NCBI GenBank assembly: GCA_036362985.1
Contig: JAYGXS010000005.1
Span: 2,529,055 to 2,593,054 of the forward strand
Reading direction: 5' to 3'
Length of the DNA: 64,000 nt
Source: Ligula intestinalis
Taxonomy: Eukaryota > Platyhelminthes > Cestoda > Diphyllobothriidea > Diphyllobothriidae
The translations under genes and the position numbers were made by a program. The notes below the pieces were generated by a model, which was not told the origin of the DNA, made no database searches, and worked only from the letters and a program-made list of their open reading frames with translations. Positions 51,640 to 64,000 of this stretch are shown in pieces (within the stretch, counting starts at the first letter, position 1; every line of letters begins with the position of its first letter).

Positions 51640-54600
51640 TGGTGAATAAGGTCTTTGGTGCCTGTCCAGTTTGCTCGTTAGTGCATTCACATAGGTGGAG
51701 AGGACAACCTTTTCGGGAAGGGCATTCCACGCTGCAACCAATCTGTTGTTGAAGAAAAATTTATGTCCATTGATCTCTGCTTTGCTGGGGCATAATTTTA
51801 GGGGATGATCGCCAAGAGTGGGCGTGCTAGCCTGAGTAAAAAATCACCGGCAATTAAGCAAACATGCAGGCCATTCATAAAACAGAGAGTTTATATAAGC
51901 TCTGCTCGTTATTGCATGAAGGAAAGGAGAATGATGTTAGGGACTGATAGCGTGCTTTCATAGAGCCATGTTTTTAAACCATTGACCTTCGGGAAGATGG
52001 TACACTTTTTGACAGTCTAATGTCTCCATGCCTGTATGAAGAATTTTAGGAACGGCCAAAGAAGGCTTCCAAATATTTTGTAAAAACCGTCTCTTTCACA
52101 CATCATGAAGGATTGTCTGATCAGTTGCAATACAGATCTGGCCGACTTCACTGTCTTTGTGCAATTCGGCCCACGAACATGCCAACGTTCTTCTGACTGT
52201 CAACTTGTAGCAGCATCTTACCTCTCAAGACATAAACCCGTGTGACCGAGATTAAACAGGTGCTGATTTAAAGCAGCTTGCATTTACTAACGTTAAAGGG
52301 CGCGAACCAATGCTTTGACCAAACCTCCAACCTGTTCAAGTAAGCTCGCAGATGGTTTTCATCTACCTTTATCTGAGCCCAGTGGACGAAACTCAACGCA
52401 GGTACCCCCGAGCACCACTGGGGCCCAGCATATACTTTTTGGGCTGGTCTGGTCAACATGTTTTGGATCCACAGGAAGAGGTTCCCGAGAACTCTTGCGC
52501 ATGTCTCAGACCTGTTTACGATAACCTATGACTAAGGATTCCCGACGGAATCCGAAACGTCAGGAAAGTAAAGTCCTTGTTCCAGTGATCGCATCTTCTT
52601 CTTCTGAACTGCTGCCTGGAACTCGTATATTCTCCTCTATTGGCAAACTCTTGCACTGTGCCGTTTATGCGGGGAACCTTTGCGACGAGGGCTGTCAAAA
52701 GGCTTCCACAAGTCAAAATAGATGCCAAAACTTGGTTTGCCTTGGTCGCGTACTTAAATCCAACGTTCAAGTGAGAAGAGCGGAGTTGTAAGACTTCGCG
52801 AAAGCAGTTTAGGCAATGGCAAAGGTTGTAATTCTGCGCGAGGAGCTGCATCAACGTCATCTTAATGATGTATTTCATTGTTTTGCAACGAATAAAAGGA
52901 ATACTCGCCAACCTGTAATCATTCACAGACCCTCGAATTCCATTCTCGAATAGTGGAGGGAATGTTGCGGACTTCCCATCGGAGGGTAGGCAGCCAGCAA
53001 TAAATGAAGCCTGGAATAGTAAGGCTAGCGGGATTGGTATTTTAGAAGCTAGCTCCTTAACAGCTTGGCTAGGATCTGATCGGGGTCTGGGTAGTTAAGT
53101 AGCTTAGTCTAAATTATTTTTTCGGTAAAGAGGCCTGCGTCTTTTCAAAAAAATCACACCACCTTAATAAATGGGGAGGGAAAATAGTTGGATTCAGTCT
53201 TTACGAAGGACCGGAAGAACTGAGAGAGATGGTCATGTTTATCCTTGTCCTCTGAGATCTCCACATCTACGACTGAGCTAGGATGTTTGTTCTACGTGCT
53301 CTGCCTTCTATACCCATAAGCGACTTTGTGATTAATCATGGCATGGTTTAAAATATCCCGTTCAAAGATCTGTCAATCTCTTAAAATGATACTTATGTTC
53401 TGGTTGCTCTGTAACTTGTAGCCGTTGAGGGATTCAAGTGTCATATAAGTCAGCGAATTTTCTGCAATTTTCTCCCCTCATTAACTTCTGTTTTTAAGGA
53501 TGGAGTGAACCAACGAAATCTGTTCGTTATTCTTCTCTAGGTTGTTAGATGGTGGTAAGAGATGAGGTTGTAGACTGTCTGTTTGAGTCATTTTAAACCT
53601 TTATCGACATTGTTGGAGATTATGAATGCCCAGTCGATGGAGCAAAGTTCATGTTCCATCTGCTTAAAATCACCTCGCTAAATGTTTGGGCCTGCGGTTG
53701 GGTAGGCAAAGAAAATAAAGTGCATTCCCACATGAGAATTATATGAGCACTGTAACCTTGTGAGGCCAAGCAATTGACCATATCGATCTTGTCAGACGAC
53801 ATAGTAAAACGCAAGGTCGAGGCAGTTTCTCCGCTGGCCTTCACGAAGTATTGCCAGAAATGTCACGTGTCGGGTAAGAGGCAGGGTTAAATTTATATGC
53901 AGAAGTTGGTGGTCGAATGCTATTTCACGGCAATCGGCAACGGCTTTCGATGGTAGGCTGATTAAAGTGCTTATCGATTAGAGTATTTAACCACATAGCA
54001 ATGGTATTAAGCTTATCCAGCAATACGGCTTCAGTCAAGGTACCGTGGGTTTGGGAACCTGCTGCTCTTACAGCCAACCATTCTGATTCCGAATAACATT
54101 TTGTTTCAAAAACATAAACCTTTCTTAACAAACGTTGCTAGCCCCCCCCTTTCAGTCGTCTCTGTCTCTGTTGAACAGCTTAGATGCAGGTATTGCAAGC
54201 TCCCATCTTTCGCTCCTTAAAATACGGTCTCGAAAAGAGGTTAAATACATGGATTCCCAATTCATCCATTTAAAAGTAGCCTTTGTGTGTTATTATATGT
54301 TAACTTTGGGTTCATGCAATATAATTTTATAAATTCACGCAGTTTACTAAAACAGTTTTGTGGTCATTCAAACCGGCTTGATTCGTCGATGCCTTAACCG
54401 ATTTTAAGTGGTCTCGACGTAGTCTTCCAAGGCAAGCGTCTTTCAGAATGAGATTTCCTCTGGCGGTTGCAATAATTCCCTAAGGAACTCCTGGAATAAC
54501 TCTAAATATATAACAAATGGGGTTTTCTGGGTTTTAGTGGAAGCCTCGGGTAGACTCTGGATTATAATGCCAGAGACGCCTCTTCTAATTAGTGATTTAT

Positions 54601-54720
54601 CATGATCTGTTGAATACTTAGCATTGTGGCATAGGTCTGGTAAAGCAAAAGAGCCTGCCCAGTCCTCTGAGATGGAAATGCATTGTATGTGGTCTACGGT
54701 GCTTTCGTTCAAAAAACACT
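51640..54720 (-). mobile_element. CR1-type LINE (copy C), heavily decayed
   Basis: On the - strand: endonuclease start (54712-54443, with ISISEDW near the ETW motif), endonuclease end (53844-53620, HIILMWECTLFSLP after a lost SDH), reverse transcriptase remnants (52690-52268: a decayed FDLWKPFDS, ARVLGNLFLWIQNMLTR, KVYAGPQW, then VDENHLRAYLNRLEVWSKHW) and a C-terminal remnant near 51770-51680 that reads AAWNALPEKVV. The stretch between the GSVLGP region and the DENHL region is missing, so the catalytic palm is deleted. The same motifs appear in copy B at 61.8-64 kb. A PLE end is nested at 52515-52640. Confidence 0.7.
52515..52640 (+). mobile_element. PLE end with hammerhead-like motif nested in CR1 copy C
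   Basis: Positions 52525-52565 read ACCT, ATGACTAA, GGATTCC-CGAC-GGAATCC, GAAACGTC and AGGA, then AGTAAAG and GATCGCATCTTCTTCTTCTG. Stem I (CCT/AGG) and stem II are perfect, but the core box is altered exactly as in the copy at 26202-26242. It splits the reverse transcriptase region of the LINE. Confidence 0.68.
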
Positions 54721-55309
54721 AAGAAATTTTCGACCCTACAAAATTGAGGTTTCATCATCCCGGACAGCGATTTCAGTTAGATCTGGCAAGTGCTTGTTGT
54801 GCAGGCCCGAAAGCTTCCCTTTCGGCACTAGATGACTATTTGTTGTTGTTTTCGGTACTTTTTTTTCTAATTCCCATTTTTTTAAACTGCACCAGATCCT
54901 GAACACGAATCCAGAGGTTTTCTATAACGATCACCAGGCCATAACAGTTAAATACTGTCCCTGAAAAATGCCTGTATTAAGCAGTGAAATCAGCATTTAT
55001 TAGCAGACATGACGCTTACAGAAAAAAACAAATAAAGTAACAGAACGATAGAAAATACAATTTAACTAATAAGCTGTTGTTTATTGCTCCAAAAGTAATT
55101 GTCAGATATGCTGATTGCTTTAAATAAAGGAAAAAACAATTAAGATTGACAGCTCATTAGCAGATTGGTAAAAGTATTCCGTTTTCCTTTGGACCACATC
55201 CAAAAAATGTAATTGGCAGAATTTTACTGAAAAAAACATGTCGATGCCGAAGCAAAGTCACAGATGAAGGGGAAGAATTTTCGAAAAAATAGGTAATGCA
55301 AATCAGACG

Positions 55310-55365
55310 AAGATGCAAGTACAAAAACAAGAGTTTTATTTTCCTGACTTTTCGGAGTTCATTAT
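55310..55365 (-). mobile_element. PLE tail remnant
   Basis: On the - strand CTCCGAAAAGTCAGGAAAAT followed by AAAACTCTTGTT, matching CCGAAACGTCACGC..AATAAAACTCTTGTT of the PLE end at 4094. The upstream hammerhead core is not preserved. Confidence 0.5.
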
Positions 55366-56484
55366 TTGTTCCATTGCATACCAACGCGCGGAGATGTCAA
55401 AGAAGGAGGGTTGAGCGTAAGGAGCGAAAAGTTCGAAGAAGATGCTATCTACAGCTTAAATTTTCATTCCCGCCGAGGTAGTGACTTTTACTTTTCAGGA
55501 CCGTCAACCCCCGCCAAAAGACCGGCTAGCGAAGCACGCCCTTTGCATTTCTGTTCGATTTTATGCACTCACCGCTTGGCAGATATTGAGCCAACTAGGC
55601 TTCCTAAAACGTCAGCAAGTTAGTTGAGCTGTTTAGGCGCACGCTTTCTGTATATGCATCAACTGAGCTACTTCTCAAAGAGCCCATTTGGCCGATAGAA
55701 ACTGCGATTACTTTGCCCTCGTTGATCATTACGGCAAACTGCGCCTCTAGGTTTTCAATTAGAATTAAAAGAACACTGATGTTTTGTTGGCCTAAGCTAT
55801 TCACAAAACGAACGACATAAATGTTTTTACTGCATCGAACTGGTCAAAAACGTAATTACAGGACAAATAACGGCCCTCAGTTATAATTTACTTTGAGTAG
55901 GTGCACAGAAAATGTTTTTGCATCTCAATACCGAATTGAGGCTGGCTACTTAGAAATGCTTATCAGTGAAAGATAGTCAGCTGATGTTCACTTTGGCCTT
56001 TAAATTAAAAGAATCGTCAGTTTGCAGCCGAATAATTAGACTGAACACAAAAAGGAACACAAGGAACCTTTGTCCTCAAGTGTTTCCTTTGGAAAGAGCG
56101 ACCCAAAGAAAGACATCAATTTCTCCCTCAGTTTTTGCAAACATACGTGGGCGTTTTGCATACTCGTGATATTTGTTTGCGGAACATGTGACTTGTAGAT
56201 AAACAATCCAATAATATCACCAAGTGGGGTGTTACTTCTCACTCTTAAAAGTTTATAAATGGAGACGAGGTGGTTCACGAAAAAACGATAACCAATTTAA
56301 ACAAATAAACCTCAAATTGTGAATAATTCCTGTTTTGAAAATGAAATATCTTCCATTGCATCAACTTTATTCTCCTCCTCCTCTTCCTCTTCCCCGTCAT
56401 TATTTTCTCAAGCCTGCAGTGAGACTCAAACAGGTTGAATCAACGGTCTTACATCTGCATAATCTTCTGCTTCCTAGTTTTCAG

Positions 56485-56632
56485 GAATAAGTTCGAAATG
56501 CTGAAAAGGATACTCTTGTGGCAGCCAAAATTGTTTTCCAATAAAACAAGAAAACCAAAAAGGAAGGCAACACCTGAAATAGCTGGTAGAACTTACGATG
56601 TCAAAACTCCTGGTGGTTTCAGCATCAGTTAA
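56485..56632 (+). CDS. Doubtful last exon of an unknown gene
   Basis: A pyrimidine-rich tract and TTTTCAG (AG at 56483-56484) precede an open frame reading NKFEMLKRILLWQPKLF, a Lys/Arg-rich stretch, and a stop after GGFSIS. No homologue is recognised and no upstream exon was found, so this may be a chance frame. Confidence 0.15.
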
Positions 56633-59436
56633 TTTTGTTCCCAGATTACAATTAATAACAAAATTGCCGAATTATACAGCAACTCGTAAATTATAAAGTG
56701 ATTTTTTCAGAAAGGATATAAAATAGGGTGGTTACATTTCTTATCTGGGAGGCTGAATTCACGGTATTTCAATCATGCCAGGGTAAGCGATTTAATTCGA
56801 GCTCCTTTACTGCCAAGTGTCAAAACTACATTGTGTAAATCGGCGAACCTATTATTATGCAATATCCAGCATAATTTTGATACCTTTTATAGTTTTAATG
56901 CTGTAAGAAAAAAGTGCATTAAAGTGCTCATTCTTGCACGCATTTGGTAACACATAAAGTCCCGTTGGGATTCTGAACTTGACGGTAGTGTATCGTTTAT
57001 TTAACGAAGTAAAAATAATAAATTCATCTCCTGAACTATTTTTTAAATGCCATTTAGAAGACAACACATAGAGTTCATAAAATATGTCACTATATGTGGA
57101 ATGCATTTTATATTTTAAAAGAATAATTATAAAATGAAAATAGACTACGCATAAGTATAAACATTTCACCAGACCGAAAAGCTCATGAGTAGGACATTTT
57201 AAAAGCTTATATTTCTTTAAATATAAATATTCATGTAGTAAGACTGCTCTTATATACATATATACCTTTTTTTAAACTATATTTGAAGTTACGAGAGCAC
57301 TATAACTCAATGACGTAAAATCACTCCACGTTAATTATGTGTTTTTAGAGTCGCAAACAATTCCAGTAGATAATTATGAATCACATTTGACGATAGTACA
57401 CGTTCGGCAATTCTCGTCAGGCTTTCCATTAACAGTTGGCTGAAACGAAGATCTTTTAAATGCCGACCTTCTGACATAACTAAAATCAGTCTGAATTATT
57501 CTTTACGGCAGTTAAGATTACAAGCCTGCTCAACATTTTCTTCTAATCGAAAGCGCACTTGTAATTTCTGTTAGCTTTTCATTATGTTGACCTCTTCAGC
57601 ATTTTTCAAGAAATTCCTTAAGGTTATTTCAGAAACAGTAGCTAAATTCCACATTATTAAAAACGAGCAAACATAAATTATTTCCACGAAACTATGAAAA
57701 ATATACCATGAGTTCTTAGAAACGTCAATATTCACAATATTTACTTCTTAACCATTTTTAAAACTAGTCAGTTCATCTTATCAGGTGTGTCATTTCAGGT
57801 TTCCTTCTTAGAGAGTCATAAAATGTTTACCGTAAAGTGGATTACGTTGTTTTAGCCCATGTTGATCCACACTTAACAGGAGGATGGCAGACACTTTTTC
57901 AAGCTTTAAGGCGCAAGCTCTAAAAATATGAGCCTGTTATTTCTAGTTGTCGACTATATCCTATTTTTTATTAATAAAACAGGGTTTTATACAAAAATAA
58001 CGGTATTACAATACGTTACTGCTAACCAAACACCATGATAACATCGAAATATATTACAATCTACAGTAAAGAATATGCATTACGTTTATTGCTGACATGC
58101 CTTTTGTTGTCTAGATACAACCTTAAATAAAGTAATCAGGTAAAAGAGAGTCTTTACACCTTAAAATGTTATGCTATTTATTATCAAAACAAATAGGCGA
58201 CGATTTAGGCTTGACTACAAACTTCATAGTCACTGCGAAGGATGGTATCTTTCAGCTTCGCATAAGGAATTGAAATAAATGAGCAATTCTCAGCAGGTTT
58301 TATTCGGCTTAAAAGTAAAATTTTTTTTAAAAATTCCTGGCCAATATTCTGACAAGTAAATTATGCTGTAATCAATCAAAATATATACAGCTTTTTCAAA
58401 ACTTCGTCTGATTAGATGCTCGCGGATTTCTGGTGTTTTTTTTACAGACAACTTGGAAAGAAAAAAAGGACTTCCATCATAAATTGAGCTTTGACTTCTT
58501 TGCAGTTTGCGAAAATTTAACCTGTTCGCTATTCGTAGTTTCGCTATAAGCACGCGTACGTTTTTTTCAGCGATGACTTTTAGATGGACAGCATTACAAA
58601 AAGGTTAAAAACAGCTAACTTTAAACAGTCTTTAATGTTCTTGTTACCTTATTACTAAGTTCTTAGACCATTCTGATTTTCACACGGAGCCTAAAACTAT
58701 AACGAAAAAGCATCTTGGATTGTGTACGGTATTTGACGGCAACTTTTCTGCGTTAAAGTTGGTATTTGTATTCGTGAGAAAGGAAAGATGCCTCGTCAGG
58801 TTTGGTTTGGACAAAATCTAATGTAAAGCAAGATTTGTTGACAGTTATACAGTTTTGTTAGTACACAATTCGAGTGAGACTGCTCAGTAAAAAGGTTTGG
58901 TCTGCTTCTTTTGCAAATGATAATTTCTGGATAAAGAAAATCAGCCAAACGTCCTTATAAAAAATGGAAGAAGTATAGTTTGCCTCTTATGCCCCTCAAT
59001 AAAATAAATATATAATTTTAGTTTTACCTTTAAGATTATTCACACAGTTCAAAAACGTAACCGCTAACTATATATGCCAATTCGCTATAACTTTTCCATG
59101 CTGAGCAGTTTGTTGAAGTTAACTCTAGTTGTCCACCTTTGTCGTTTACCAATTTAATGCAATCACGTAAATTAACTTAACCAATAGCCTCCTCTTTTAA
59201 AGAATAAATACTTATCAACCAGAATAGAGACTTTGTCTCTGAGCCGTAATCGCTGCATCCCTAATGGGCCAAAATTTTCCTCAGGTTGTCAACTACAGTA
59301 AGTGCCAGTATTCATGCAACCTATCGACATATGTGAAAGACTGATAAGCATTCGCTACTCGGCATTGACTCAGGTTAAAACGGTGATAATCCTGAAGTCC
59401 ATTCTGAAATAATTTAAGTCATGATAGGATACTGGC

Positions 59437-59995
59437 TTTTCAACGAGCTTTGTTCTGACCAGTACCAACATGTACGTTCTGCTTTTATCATTGATGTTGA
59501 CTGCCCTTATAAGTTCAAATATATTTTATGAAAAACATGAAGGAAAAAAGTATTCCTTATACTCGTTTGACAGGTAATTATGCCTTCTTTAAATTTTATG
59601 CTTAAAGAAAGAGTAACCTTCAATTTTAGGAATATTACTTATTATGAGCTTTTTAGCGATTGTGAGATGTTCATTCATACAAGTATAAAGCATGTTCCAC
59701 ATATATTGCAACATTTTATGTTAAATATGCAACTTTTTCCTTAAAATGTAGCCGAAAACGTTCTTTTCCATAAACACGGCGTACACAGTGCGTATTTGGT
59801 AAACCTTGAATTCAAATGTGGCTTCAAAAGTATTCGGCTATTCGAAAACTTTTTTAAACCGAAAGATACCCTTCCAATGCGTATGGAATTTAAAAAAGGC
59901 GTAGTTCTCTTTAAAACAAATATCAGAAATAATGTTTTCGCGCAGGTTTCTAAAAAAATTGTTCGAAGTTATAAAGGAATTCAAAATCAGTGATG
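59437..59995. repeat. Foldback element, copy 2
   Basis: Matches the element at 201-1175 along its length: GACTGCCCTTATAAGTTCAA, CATATATTGCAACATTTTATG, GTACACAGTGCGTATTTGGT, AAACCTTGAATTC and ACCGAAAGATACCCTTCC. The ends are again inverted (TGCCCTTATAAGTTCAAATA against its complement near 59960-59985). It is shorter than copy 1, lacking the outer part of the arms. Confidence 0.68.
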
Positions 59996-61051
59996 TAAAT
60001 GCATACAAACTAAGGAGTTAATTTTTAAATTACAGACGTCTTACTGGTGGTAAAAACGAGGATCGCTAAAAAAACCCACATCCCATCATGACTGAAATAA
60101 CTTCAGAAAAAACTACACACAAGGCATTTTCAATACTTGAGTCGATGCCAATGAGCGAAAAAGTATCAATATTTTGAATGTGTCGGCATATTGCACGAAT
60201 GCTAGAACGTAGTGTATAAAGCGGTATGACTTGGGCTGTAAGCTAATGTCTCGCGAAGATCCTGCTGACGGCAAAAAGAGCGGCAAATGTTTTAAGAAGA
60301 GGGAGAGTAAACTGCGGCCCCAAATATATTGCGGTCACCGTCTATTAGTAGCAGCGAAATGCGCTGTCGGAAACAAGTCACACTATTACCTCATCATCCT
60401 AAACGATGGCAAGAGCCTGGTTTCGGAAGCGGCACTTTTATCTTCACGGCTGTCAAATTGAAACCGAAATTGCTTGAGAACATGACAGTACTTCAAGAGG
60501 CACGTCAATAGCTGTGAAAATACCGACAAAGAGCCTGCACGTCCCAGCAATGCTAGTCAGTAAACAAACAACGCACAATAAGACATCATGCAGCCCTTTA
60601 ACCACTCACTATGTCGTAACATATGGAAGTGTGGCTCGTCAAGATGTCCGATCAAAGCCATACCGATGCCTTTCCTCAAAGCATTTCCTTTCCTTTTAAT
60701 GTAAGGCATTTGGTGGCATGTATCACCTTTCTTAAACTATAACTGACTATTTATTTGTCTGAAAGTGGAGTTTTGGGTGGGTTTGACTGCCCTGAGAAGC
60801 AAGCAAAATCTTAACTTGAAAATTGTGCGGTCCTACTTTTCTAAGGTGGGATTTTAAAAATCGAAAAAAATATTTCGGTCAGAGCAGGACACTATTGTTT
60901 GAAAGTATTTTTTCCGGCCGTCTGCAGTAAGCACACTCGTTACTGTGGGTTGCTTAAGCATTCAAGAAGTCCTCAGATACATTGGATGGGTGGACAAATC
61001 CAATCGTATTTGCGGAGGAAAGGAAGAAGATAACTGTTTCTATGCTCCATT
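59996..61051. other. No supported feature
   Basis: Frames at 60231-60699 overlap and are unrecognised. Confidence 0.35.
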
Positions 61052-61125
61052 TGAAGTCAAGTCAAGTCAGCCAAATTTATTAAAGGAAATATAGGCAAAC
61101 GCCTTTGAACTCCCTTTTGGTACAT
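61052..61125 (-). mobile_element. LINE 3' terminus with TTGAC-type tail
   Basis: Read on the - strand: AAAAGGGAGTTCAAAGGC, GTTTGCCTATATTTCC, AATAAATTTGG, CTGACTTGACTTGACTTC. It matches the terminus at 17725-17795. It could be the 3' end of CR1 copy B or of a separate element. Confidence 0.5.
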
Positions 61126-61827
61126 AGGATTTCAGAAATGCATCGGCATAGCCGAACATTCCAAAGAAGTCGGTGGCACAATTTCAGACGACTACTCGCT
61201 TGCTTCAAGTAATAAACTCACACTCAGTTCACACGAGCCATCAGTGTAACTGAGGAAGAAGAGCAGACAGTGCAAAAAACTCCTAAGGCTGGCTTATAAT
61301 TCAAAAAGGAATGTCATTTGTGGTTTTTAGGAGAAAGACTGTCGCTCGTGGGGAAAGTATGAGAATGATTGGGGAATGATGCTTCTGTGAATGATGACGG
61401 CAGCCATGGCGTCCATGACGAGTAATACCTACATCCGAAGGACCATACGAGGAGGAAACCTCGGAGCAACGAGAACGTCCCGGAGACCGGAGATGCGACC
61501 ATGATACGCCTTTGCTGTGCCAAGAGCCGAGGAACCCGCCATGTTGTCAGCAGTCGGTCGATACGAGAAAGGGTGTGACAGGGCCGCGTAGCCTAGGACG
61601 ATAGGTGTGGAAGATGCGTCCTCAGACACGATCGGCGCAGATCACGTAGTGAGCAGAGACGTCATAGCTAGATAATGGCTGAAACTCTTTTTGTTAAATA
61701 CTAATAATAATACTACTTGCAAATTACTATTAGTATATATTTATAGCATTTCTAGCATTTCAGGTTTTGGATGTAGAGCGCTTCAATTTTTGGATTCGGA
61801 ACACTTCAGTGATCGGATTTAGAGTAC
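61126..61827. other. Probable LINE 3' UTR or unrecognised sequence
   Basis: Lies between the LINE terminus and the stop codon of CR1 copy B. No motif was recognised. Confidence 0.3.
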
Positions 61828-64000
61828 TTAATCGCAACGATACTCATTAAATCTGTCTAGGTTTTCCATTATTACATCCACGGAAGGGGATATGACAATA
61901 TCCGCAGGAAGGGCATTCCATGCGTGGATTACACTCTTAGAGAAAAAGAATTTTCTTCGGTCAAGTTCTGCCCCAATCAAACGTAATTTGAGGGGGTGTC
62001 CTCGCAGCCTATAGGTGGTGGCCCACTTAAAGAAGCCATTTGTTTGGAGGCAGCAATCCTGACCACGCAACATGCGAAATGCCAGGATTAGGTCCCCACG
62101 TATCTGCCTGTAATCCAGATGAAACAAGTCAAGATTTACCAATCGGGTCTCATAAGGGAGGTTCTGTTGGCCTCGTACGAATTTTGTTGCACGTCTTTTT
62201 ACCCTTTCGAGCTTTTTTTTCTTTGGTTGTCCAAGGTCTCCAGGCTTGGATGGCAAATTTCAGTTGAGGTCGCACGAACGTGCCAAATACCCTGCCAAAT
62301 ACAACTTTGTCAAACTTAGCAAAGGCACCCTTGATTAGATACAAACTCGACATTGCGGATTTAGCCACTTTCAGGACGTGGAGTATGGCTTCAGTGAAGG
62401 CGTGAACCACACCCCCACGTCTTTCTGAGCCTCAACCTCTGGCAGCGGCGTGTGATTCAGGTAATACACCCTCCGAGGCGTAGTGCTGGTTCGACCAAAG
62501 CGCATTAGATTGCATTTAGCCACATTGAATGGTATGAGCCAAAGGGTCGACCATTGCTCCAGTCCATGCAAATTTGCCTGGAGGTTTAATTCATCGTCTT
62601 GGATGCGTATGACCTTCCGAAGTTTTATGTCATCAGCAAACATTGCGATTTCGCAGTCTAGTCCGCTTATGCAGTCATTTATATATATAAGGAAGAGAAA
62701 AGGGCCAAGAACAGATCCATGTGGAACCCCGCTCTCAACTGCTACCTCCACCGACCGCTGTTCGCCAAAACATACGGTCTGGGTACGACCAGTCAAGATG
62801 TTTGCGATCCACTGCAAAAGGTTTCCCCTTACCCCTATGCGGCTGAGCTTGTATAAGAGACGTTGATGAGGCACCGTGTAAAACTCCTTCTTGAAGTCTA
62901 CGAAGACTGTATGAACCGTATTCCCTTCATCCATCGCTCGGATCCATTGTTCTAGGCAATAAAGAGCAGATTGGTCAAGCAGGACCTTCCCCTGCGGAAT
63001 CCGTGCTGCTTATCAGAAATAAGTTTATGTTGCTCCAAATAGTGCATCAGCCGCGTTTGACTATGCGTTCCATAAGCTTGCAGGATATTGAGGTGAGGCT
63101 GACCGGTCTATAGTTATTTGCGGTCGCCCGAATCCCACTTTTGTGGATGGGTGAGATCCACGCTGCCTTCCAAACGGGTGGCACTTGTCCAGTATTAAGA
63201 GAAGCTCGGAAGATAAGGTACAGGGGTACCGCTAACTCTATGGCTGGCTCTTTTAATAGCTTTGCAGGTATCTCATCCGGACCTGACAACTTCGTTTCTT
63301 TAAGCTGTAGAAGTTCTCGCAGAATGGTAGTTTCCGTGAGTGCAATCGAGTCTATGGTCTGGATCACATTCACACTGCAGTTAATAGCGGTGAACTCAGC
63401 CTCTCTCGTAAAGACCGACTGGAAAAAGCAGGATAGATGTTCCACCTTTTCGTTAATCTCGCAAATTTCGACACTGTCGTCTGCTTTTAGCAGGGGAATA
63501 GGGTCTCTATTTCGAGAACACTGCCTAGCGTAGCTGTAGAAAAGCTTGGGGTTTCCTACTGCACGGTTTATCAGATTACTCTCGAAGTTTTGGCGGCTAA
63601 TTCGTATCAGGCTCTTAAACTTGTTTCTCTGCGCCTTATACCTATTGTACGATTCGGGGGTCCTCTCTCTGCGATAGATTTTCAACATCCTTCCTTTGCG
63701 GTTAACTTCCCTCTTTAGCGTCGGCGGTAGCTATCGAGGCCTATTTGTTACTTTCTTAACCGTGATAGGACAGAAATCGGTCATTAGTCCTTGTAATACG
63801 GCTTTGAATGCCGACCAATCATCGAGAACGCAGCCGGTGAATAGTTCGTTCCAGTATATCTCGCTCACTGTGGTTTGAATTTGTGTAAAGTCCCCTCTCC
63901 AGATATTGCGTCTGGTAACCGCACTACGATCGGGCACAGAGAAGAGTGAACATTCCCACTGTAACATTACGTGATCACGTTTTCCGAGAGGTGGTAAACA
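61828..64000 (-). mobile_element. CR1-type LINE (copy B), truncated by window edge
   Basis: From the window end downward on the - strand: endonuclease end (PPLGKRDHVMLQWECSLF, the SDH motif changed to RDH), linker and RT start (63688-63047: GPDEIPAKLLKE, VWKAAWISPIHKSGIRATAN, NYRPVSLTSISCKLMERIV), RT palm (62934-62371: SGVPHGSVLGPFLFLIYIND, MFADDIKLRKV with intact FADD) and C-terminus (62256-61828: TRLVNLDLFHLDYRQIRGDL, TYRLRGHPLKLRL, IHAWNALPADIVISPSVD). Frameshifts near 63050 and 62380 and one near 62200 break it. It is the best-preserved CR1 in the window. Confidence 0.85.

Larger units (their letters stand above)
54721..59436. other. Long AT-rich stretch with few features
   Basis: Apart from a PLE tail remnant near 55310-55365 and one doubtful exon at 56485-56632, the frames (for example 56855-57259 and 58290-58553) are AT-rich and unrecognised. 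Confidence 0.4.

Noticed and set aside
56855..57259. 134-codon AT-rich frame on the - strand.
   Set aside because: Composition (Tyr, Leu, Lys, Ile rich) is what AT-rich noise gives; no motif seen.
1..64000. CRISPR array, operon or bacterial gene cluster.
   Set aside because: No regular spacer-repeat pattern and no compact gene arrangement; introns and LINEs show the DNA is eukaryotic.

Overview
This is eukaryotic DNA: spliced genes scattered among many old transposable elements. I infer a repeat-rich flatworm, probably a tapeworm. The reasons are 37-47 nt introns in one gene, a Ty3/Gypsy element with the CHCC-type gag box known from the CsRn1/Boudicca group, RTE and CR1 LINEs (one with a PHD-like ORF1), and Penelope-like elements (PLEs) with GIY-YIG endonuclease relics and hammerhead-like motifs. 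The species cannot be fixed from this window.

Only two host genes can be supported. The first, on the + strand, is the C-terminal part of a fatty-acid amide hydrolase (FAAH-like amidase). Its exons are 1932-2054, 5840-5962, 10668-10862, 12265-12678 and 24748-24861; the catalytic Ser-Ser-Lys part lies upstream of the window. Its introns hold most of the repeats in the first 25 kb. The second, convergent on the - strand at 28569-29278, is a complete four-exon EMC8/EMC9-type subunit of the ER membrane complex.

Layout. 0.2-1.2 kb: foldback element. 3.4-5.6 kb: PLE endonuclease, hammerhead-like motif and a two-unit tandem repeat. 6.4-10 kb: LINE, PLE and RTE pieces. 13.1-18 kb: old repeat units (S) split by a near-complete RTE element with a 15-bp target duplication. 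19.5-23.4 kb: repeat R, a Tc1/mariner relic and a Gypsy pol fragment. 25.1-25.8 kb: 306-bp tandem repeat. 26.2-30.6 kb: PLE end, jockey-like LINEs and EMC8/9. 33.4-37.3 kb: CR1 LINE. 38.3-42.3 kb: Gypsy element with both LTRs. 45.3-45.7 kb: mariner-type deletion derivative. 49-50.2 kb: PLE 3' part and a tRNA-like SINE. 51.6-54.7 kb: second CR1 with a nested PLE end. 59.4-60.0 kb: second foldback copy. 61.8-64.0 kb: third CR1, cut by the window edge. Other stretches are AT-rich and show nothing I can support.

Nearly every element is broken by frameshifts, stops or active-site substitutions, so the window records repeated insertion and decay around two ordinary genes. I found no clearly new enzymatic system. 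The most interesting signals are the set of hammerhead-like PLE ends, the two-copy foldback family, inactivating lesions shared by two Gypsy copies, and a phase conflict in the amidase gene that suggests an unseen micro-exon.
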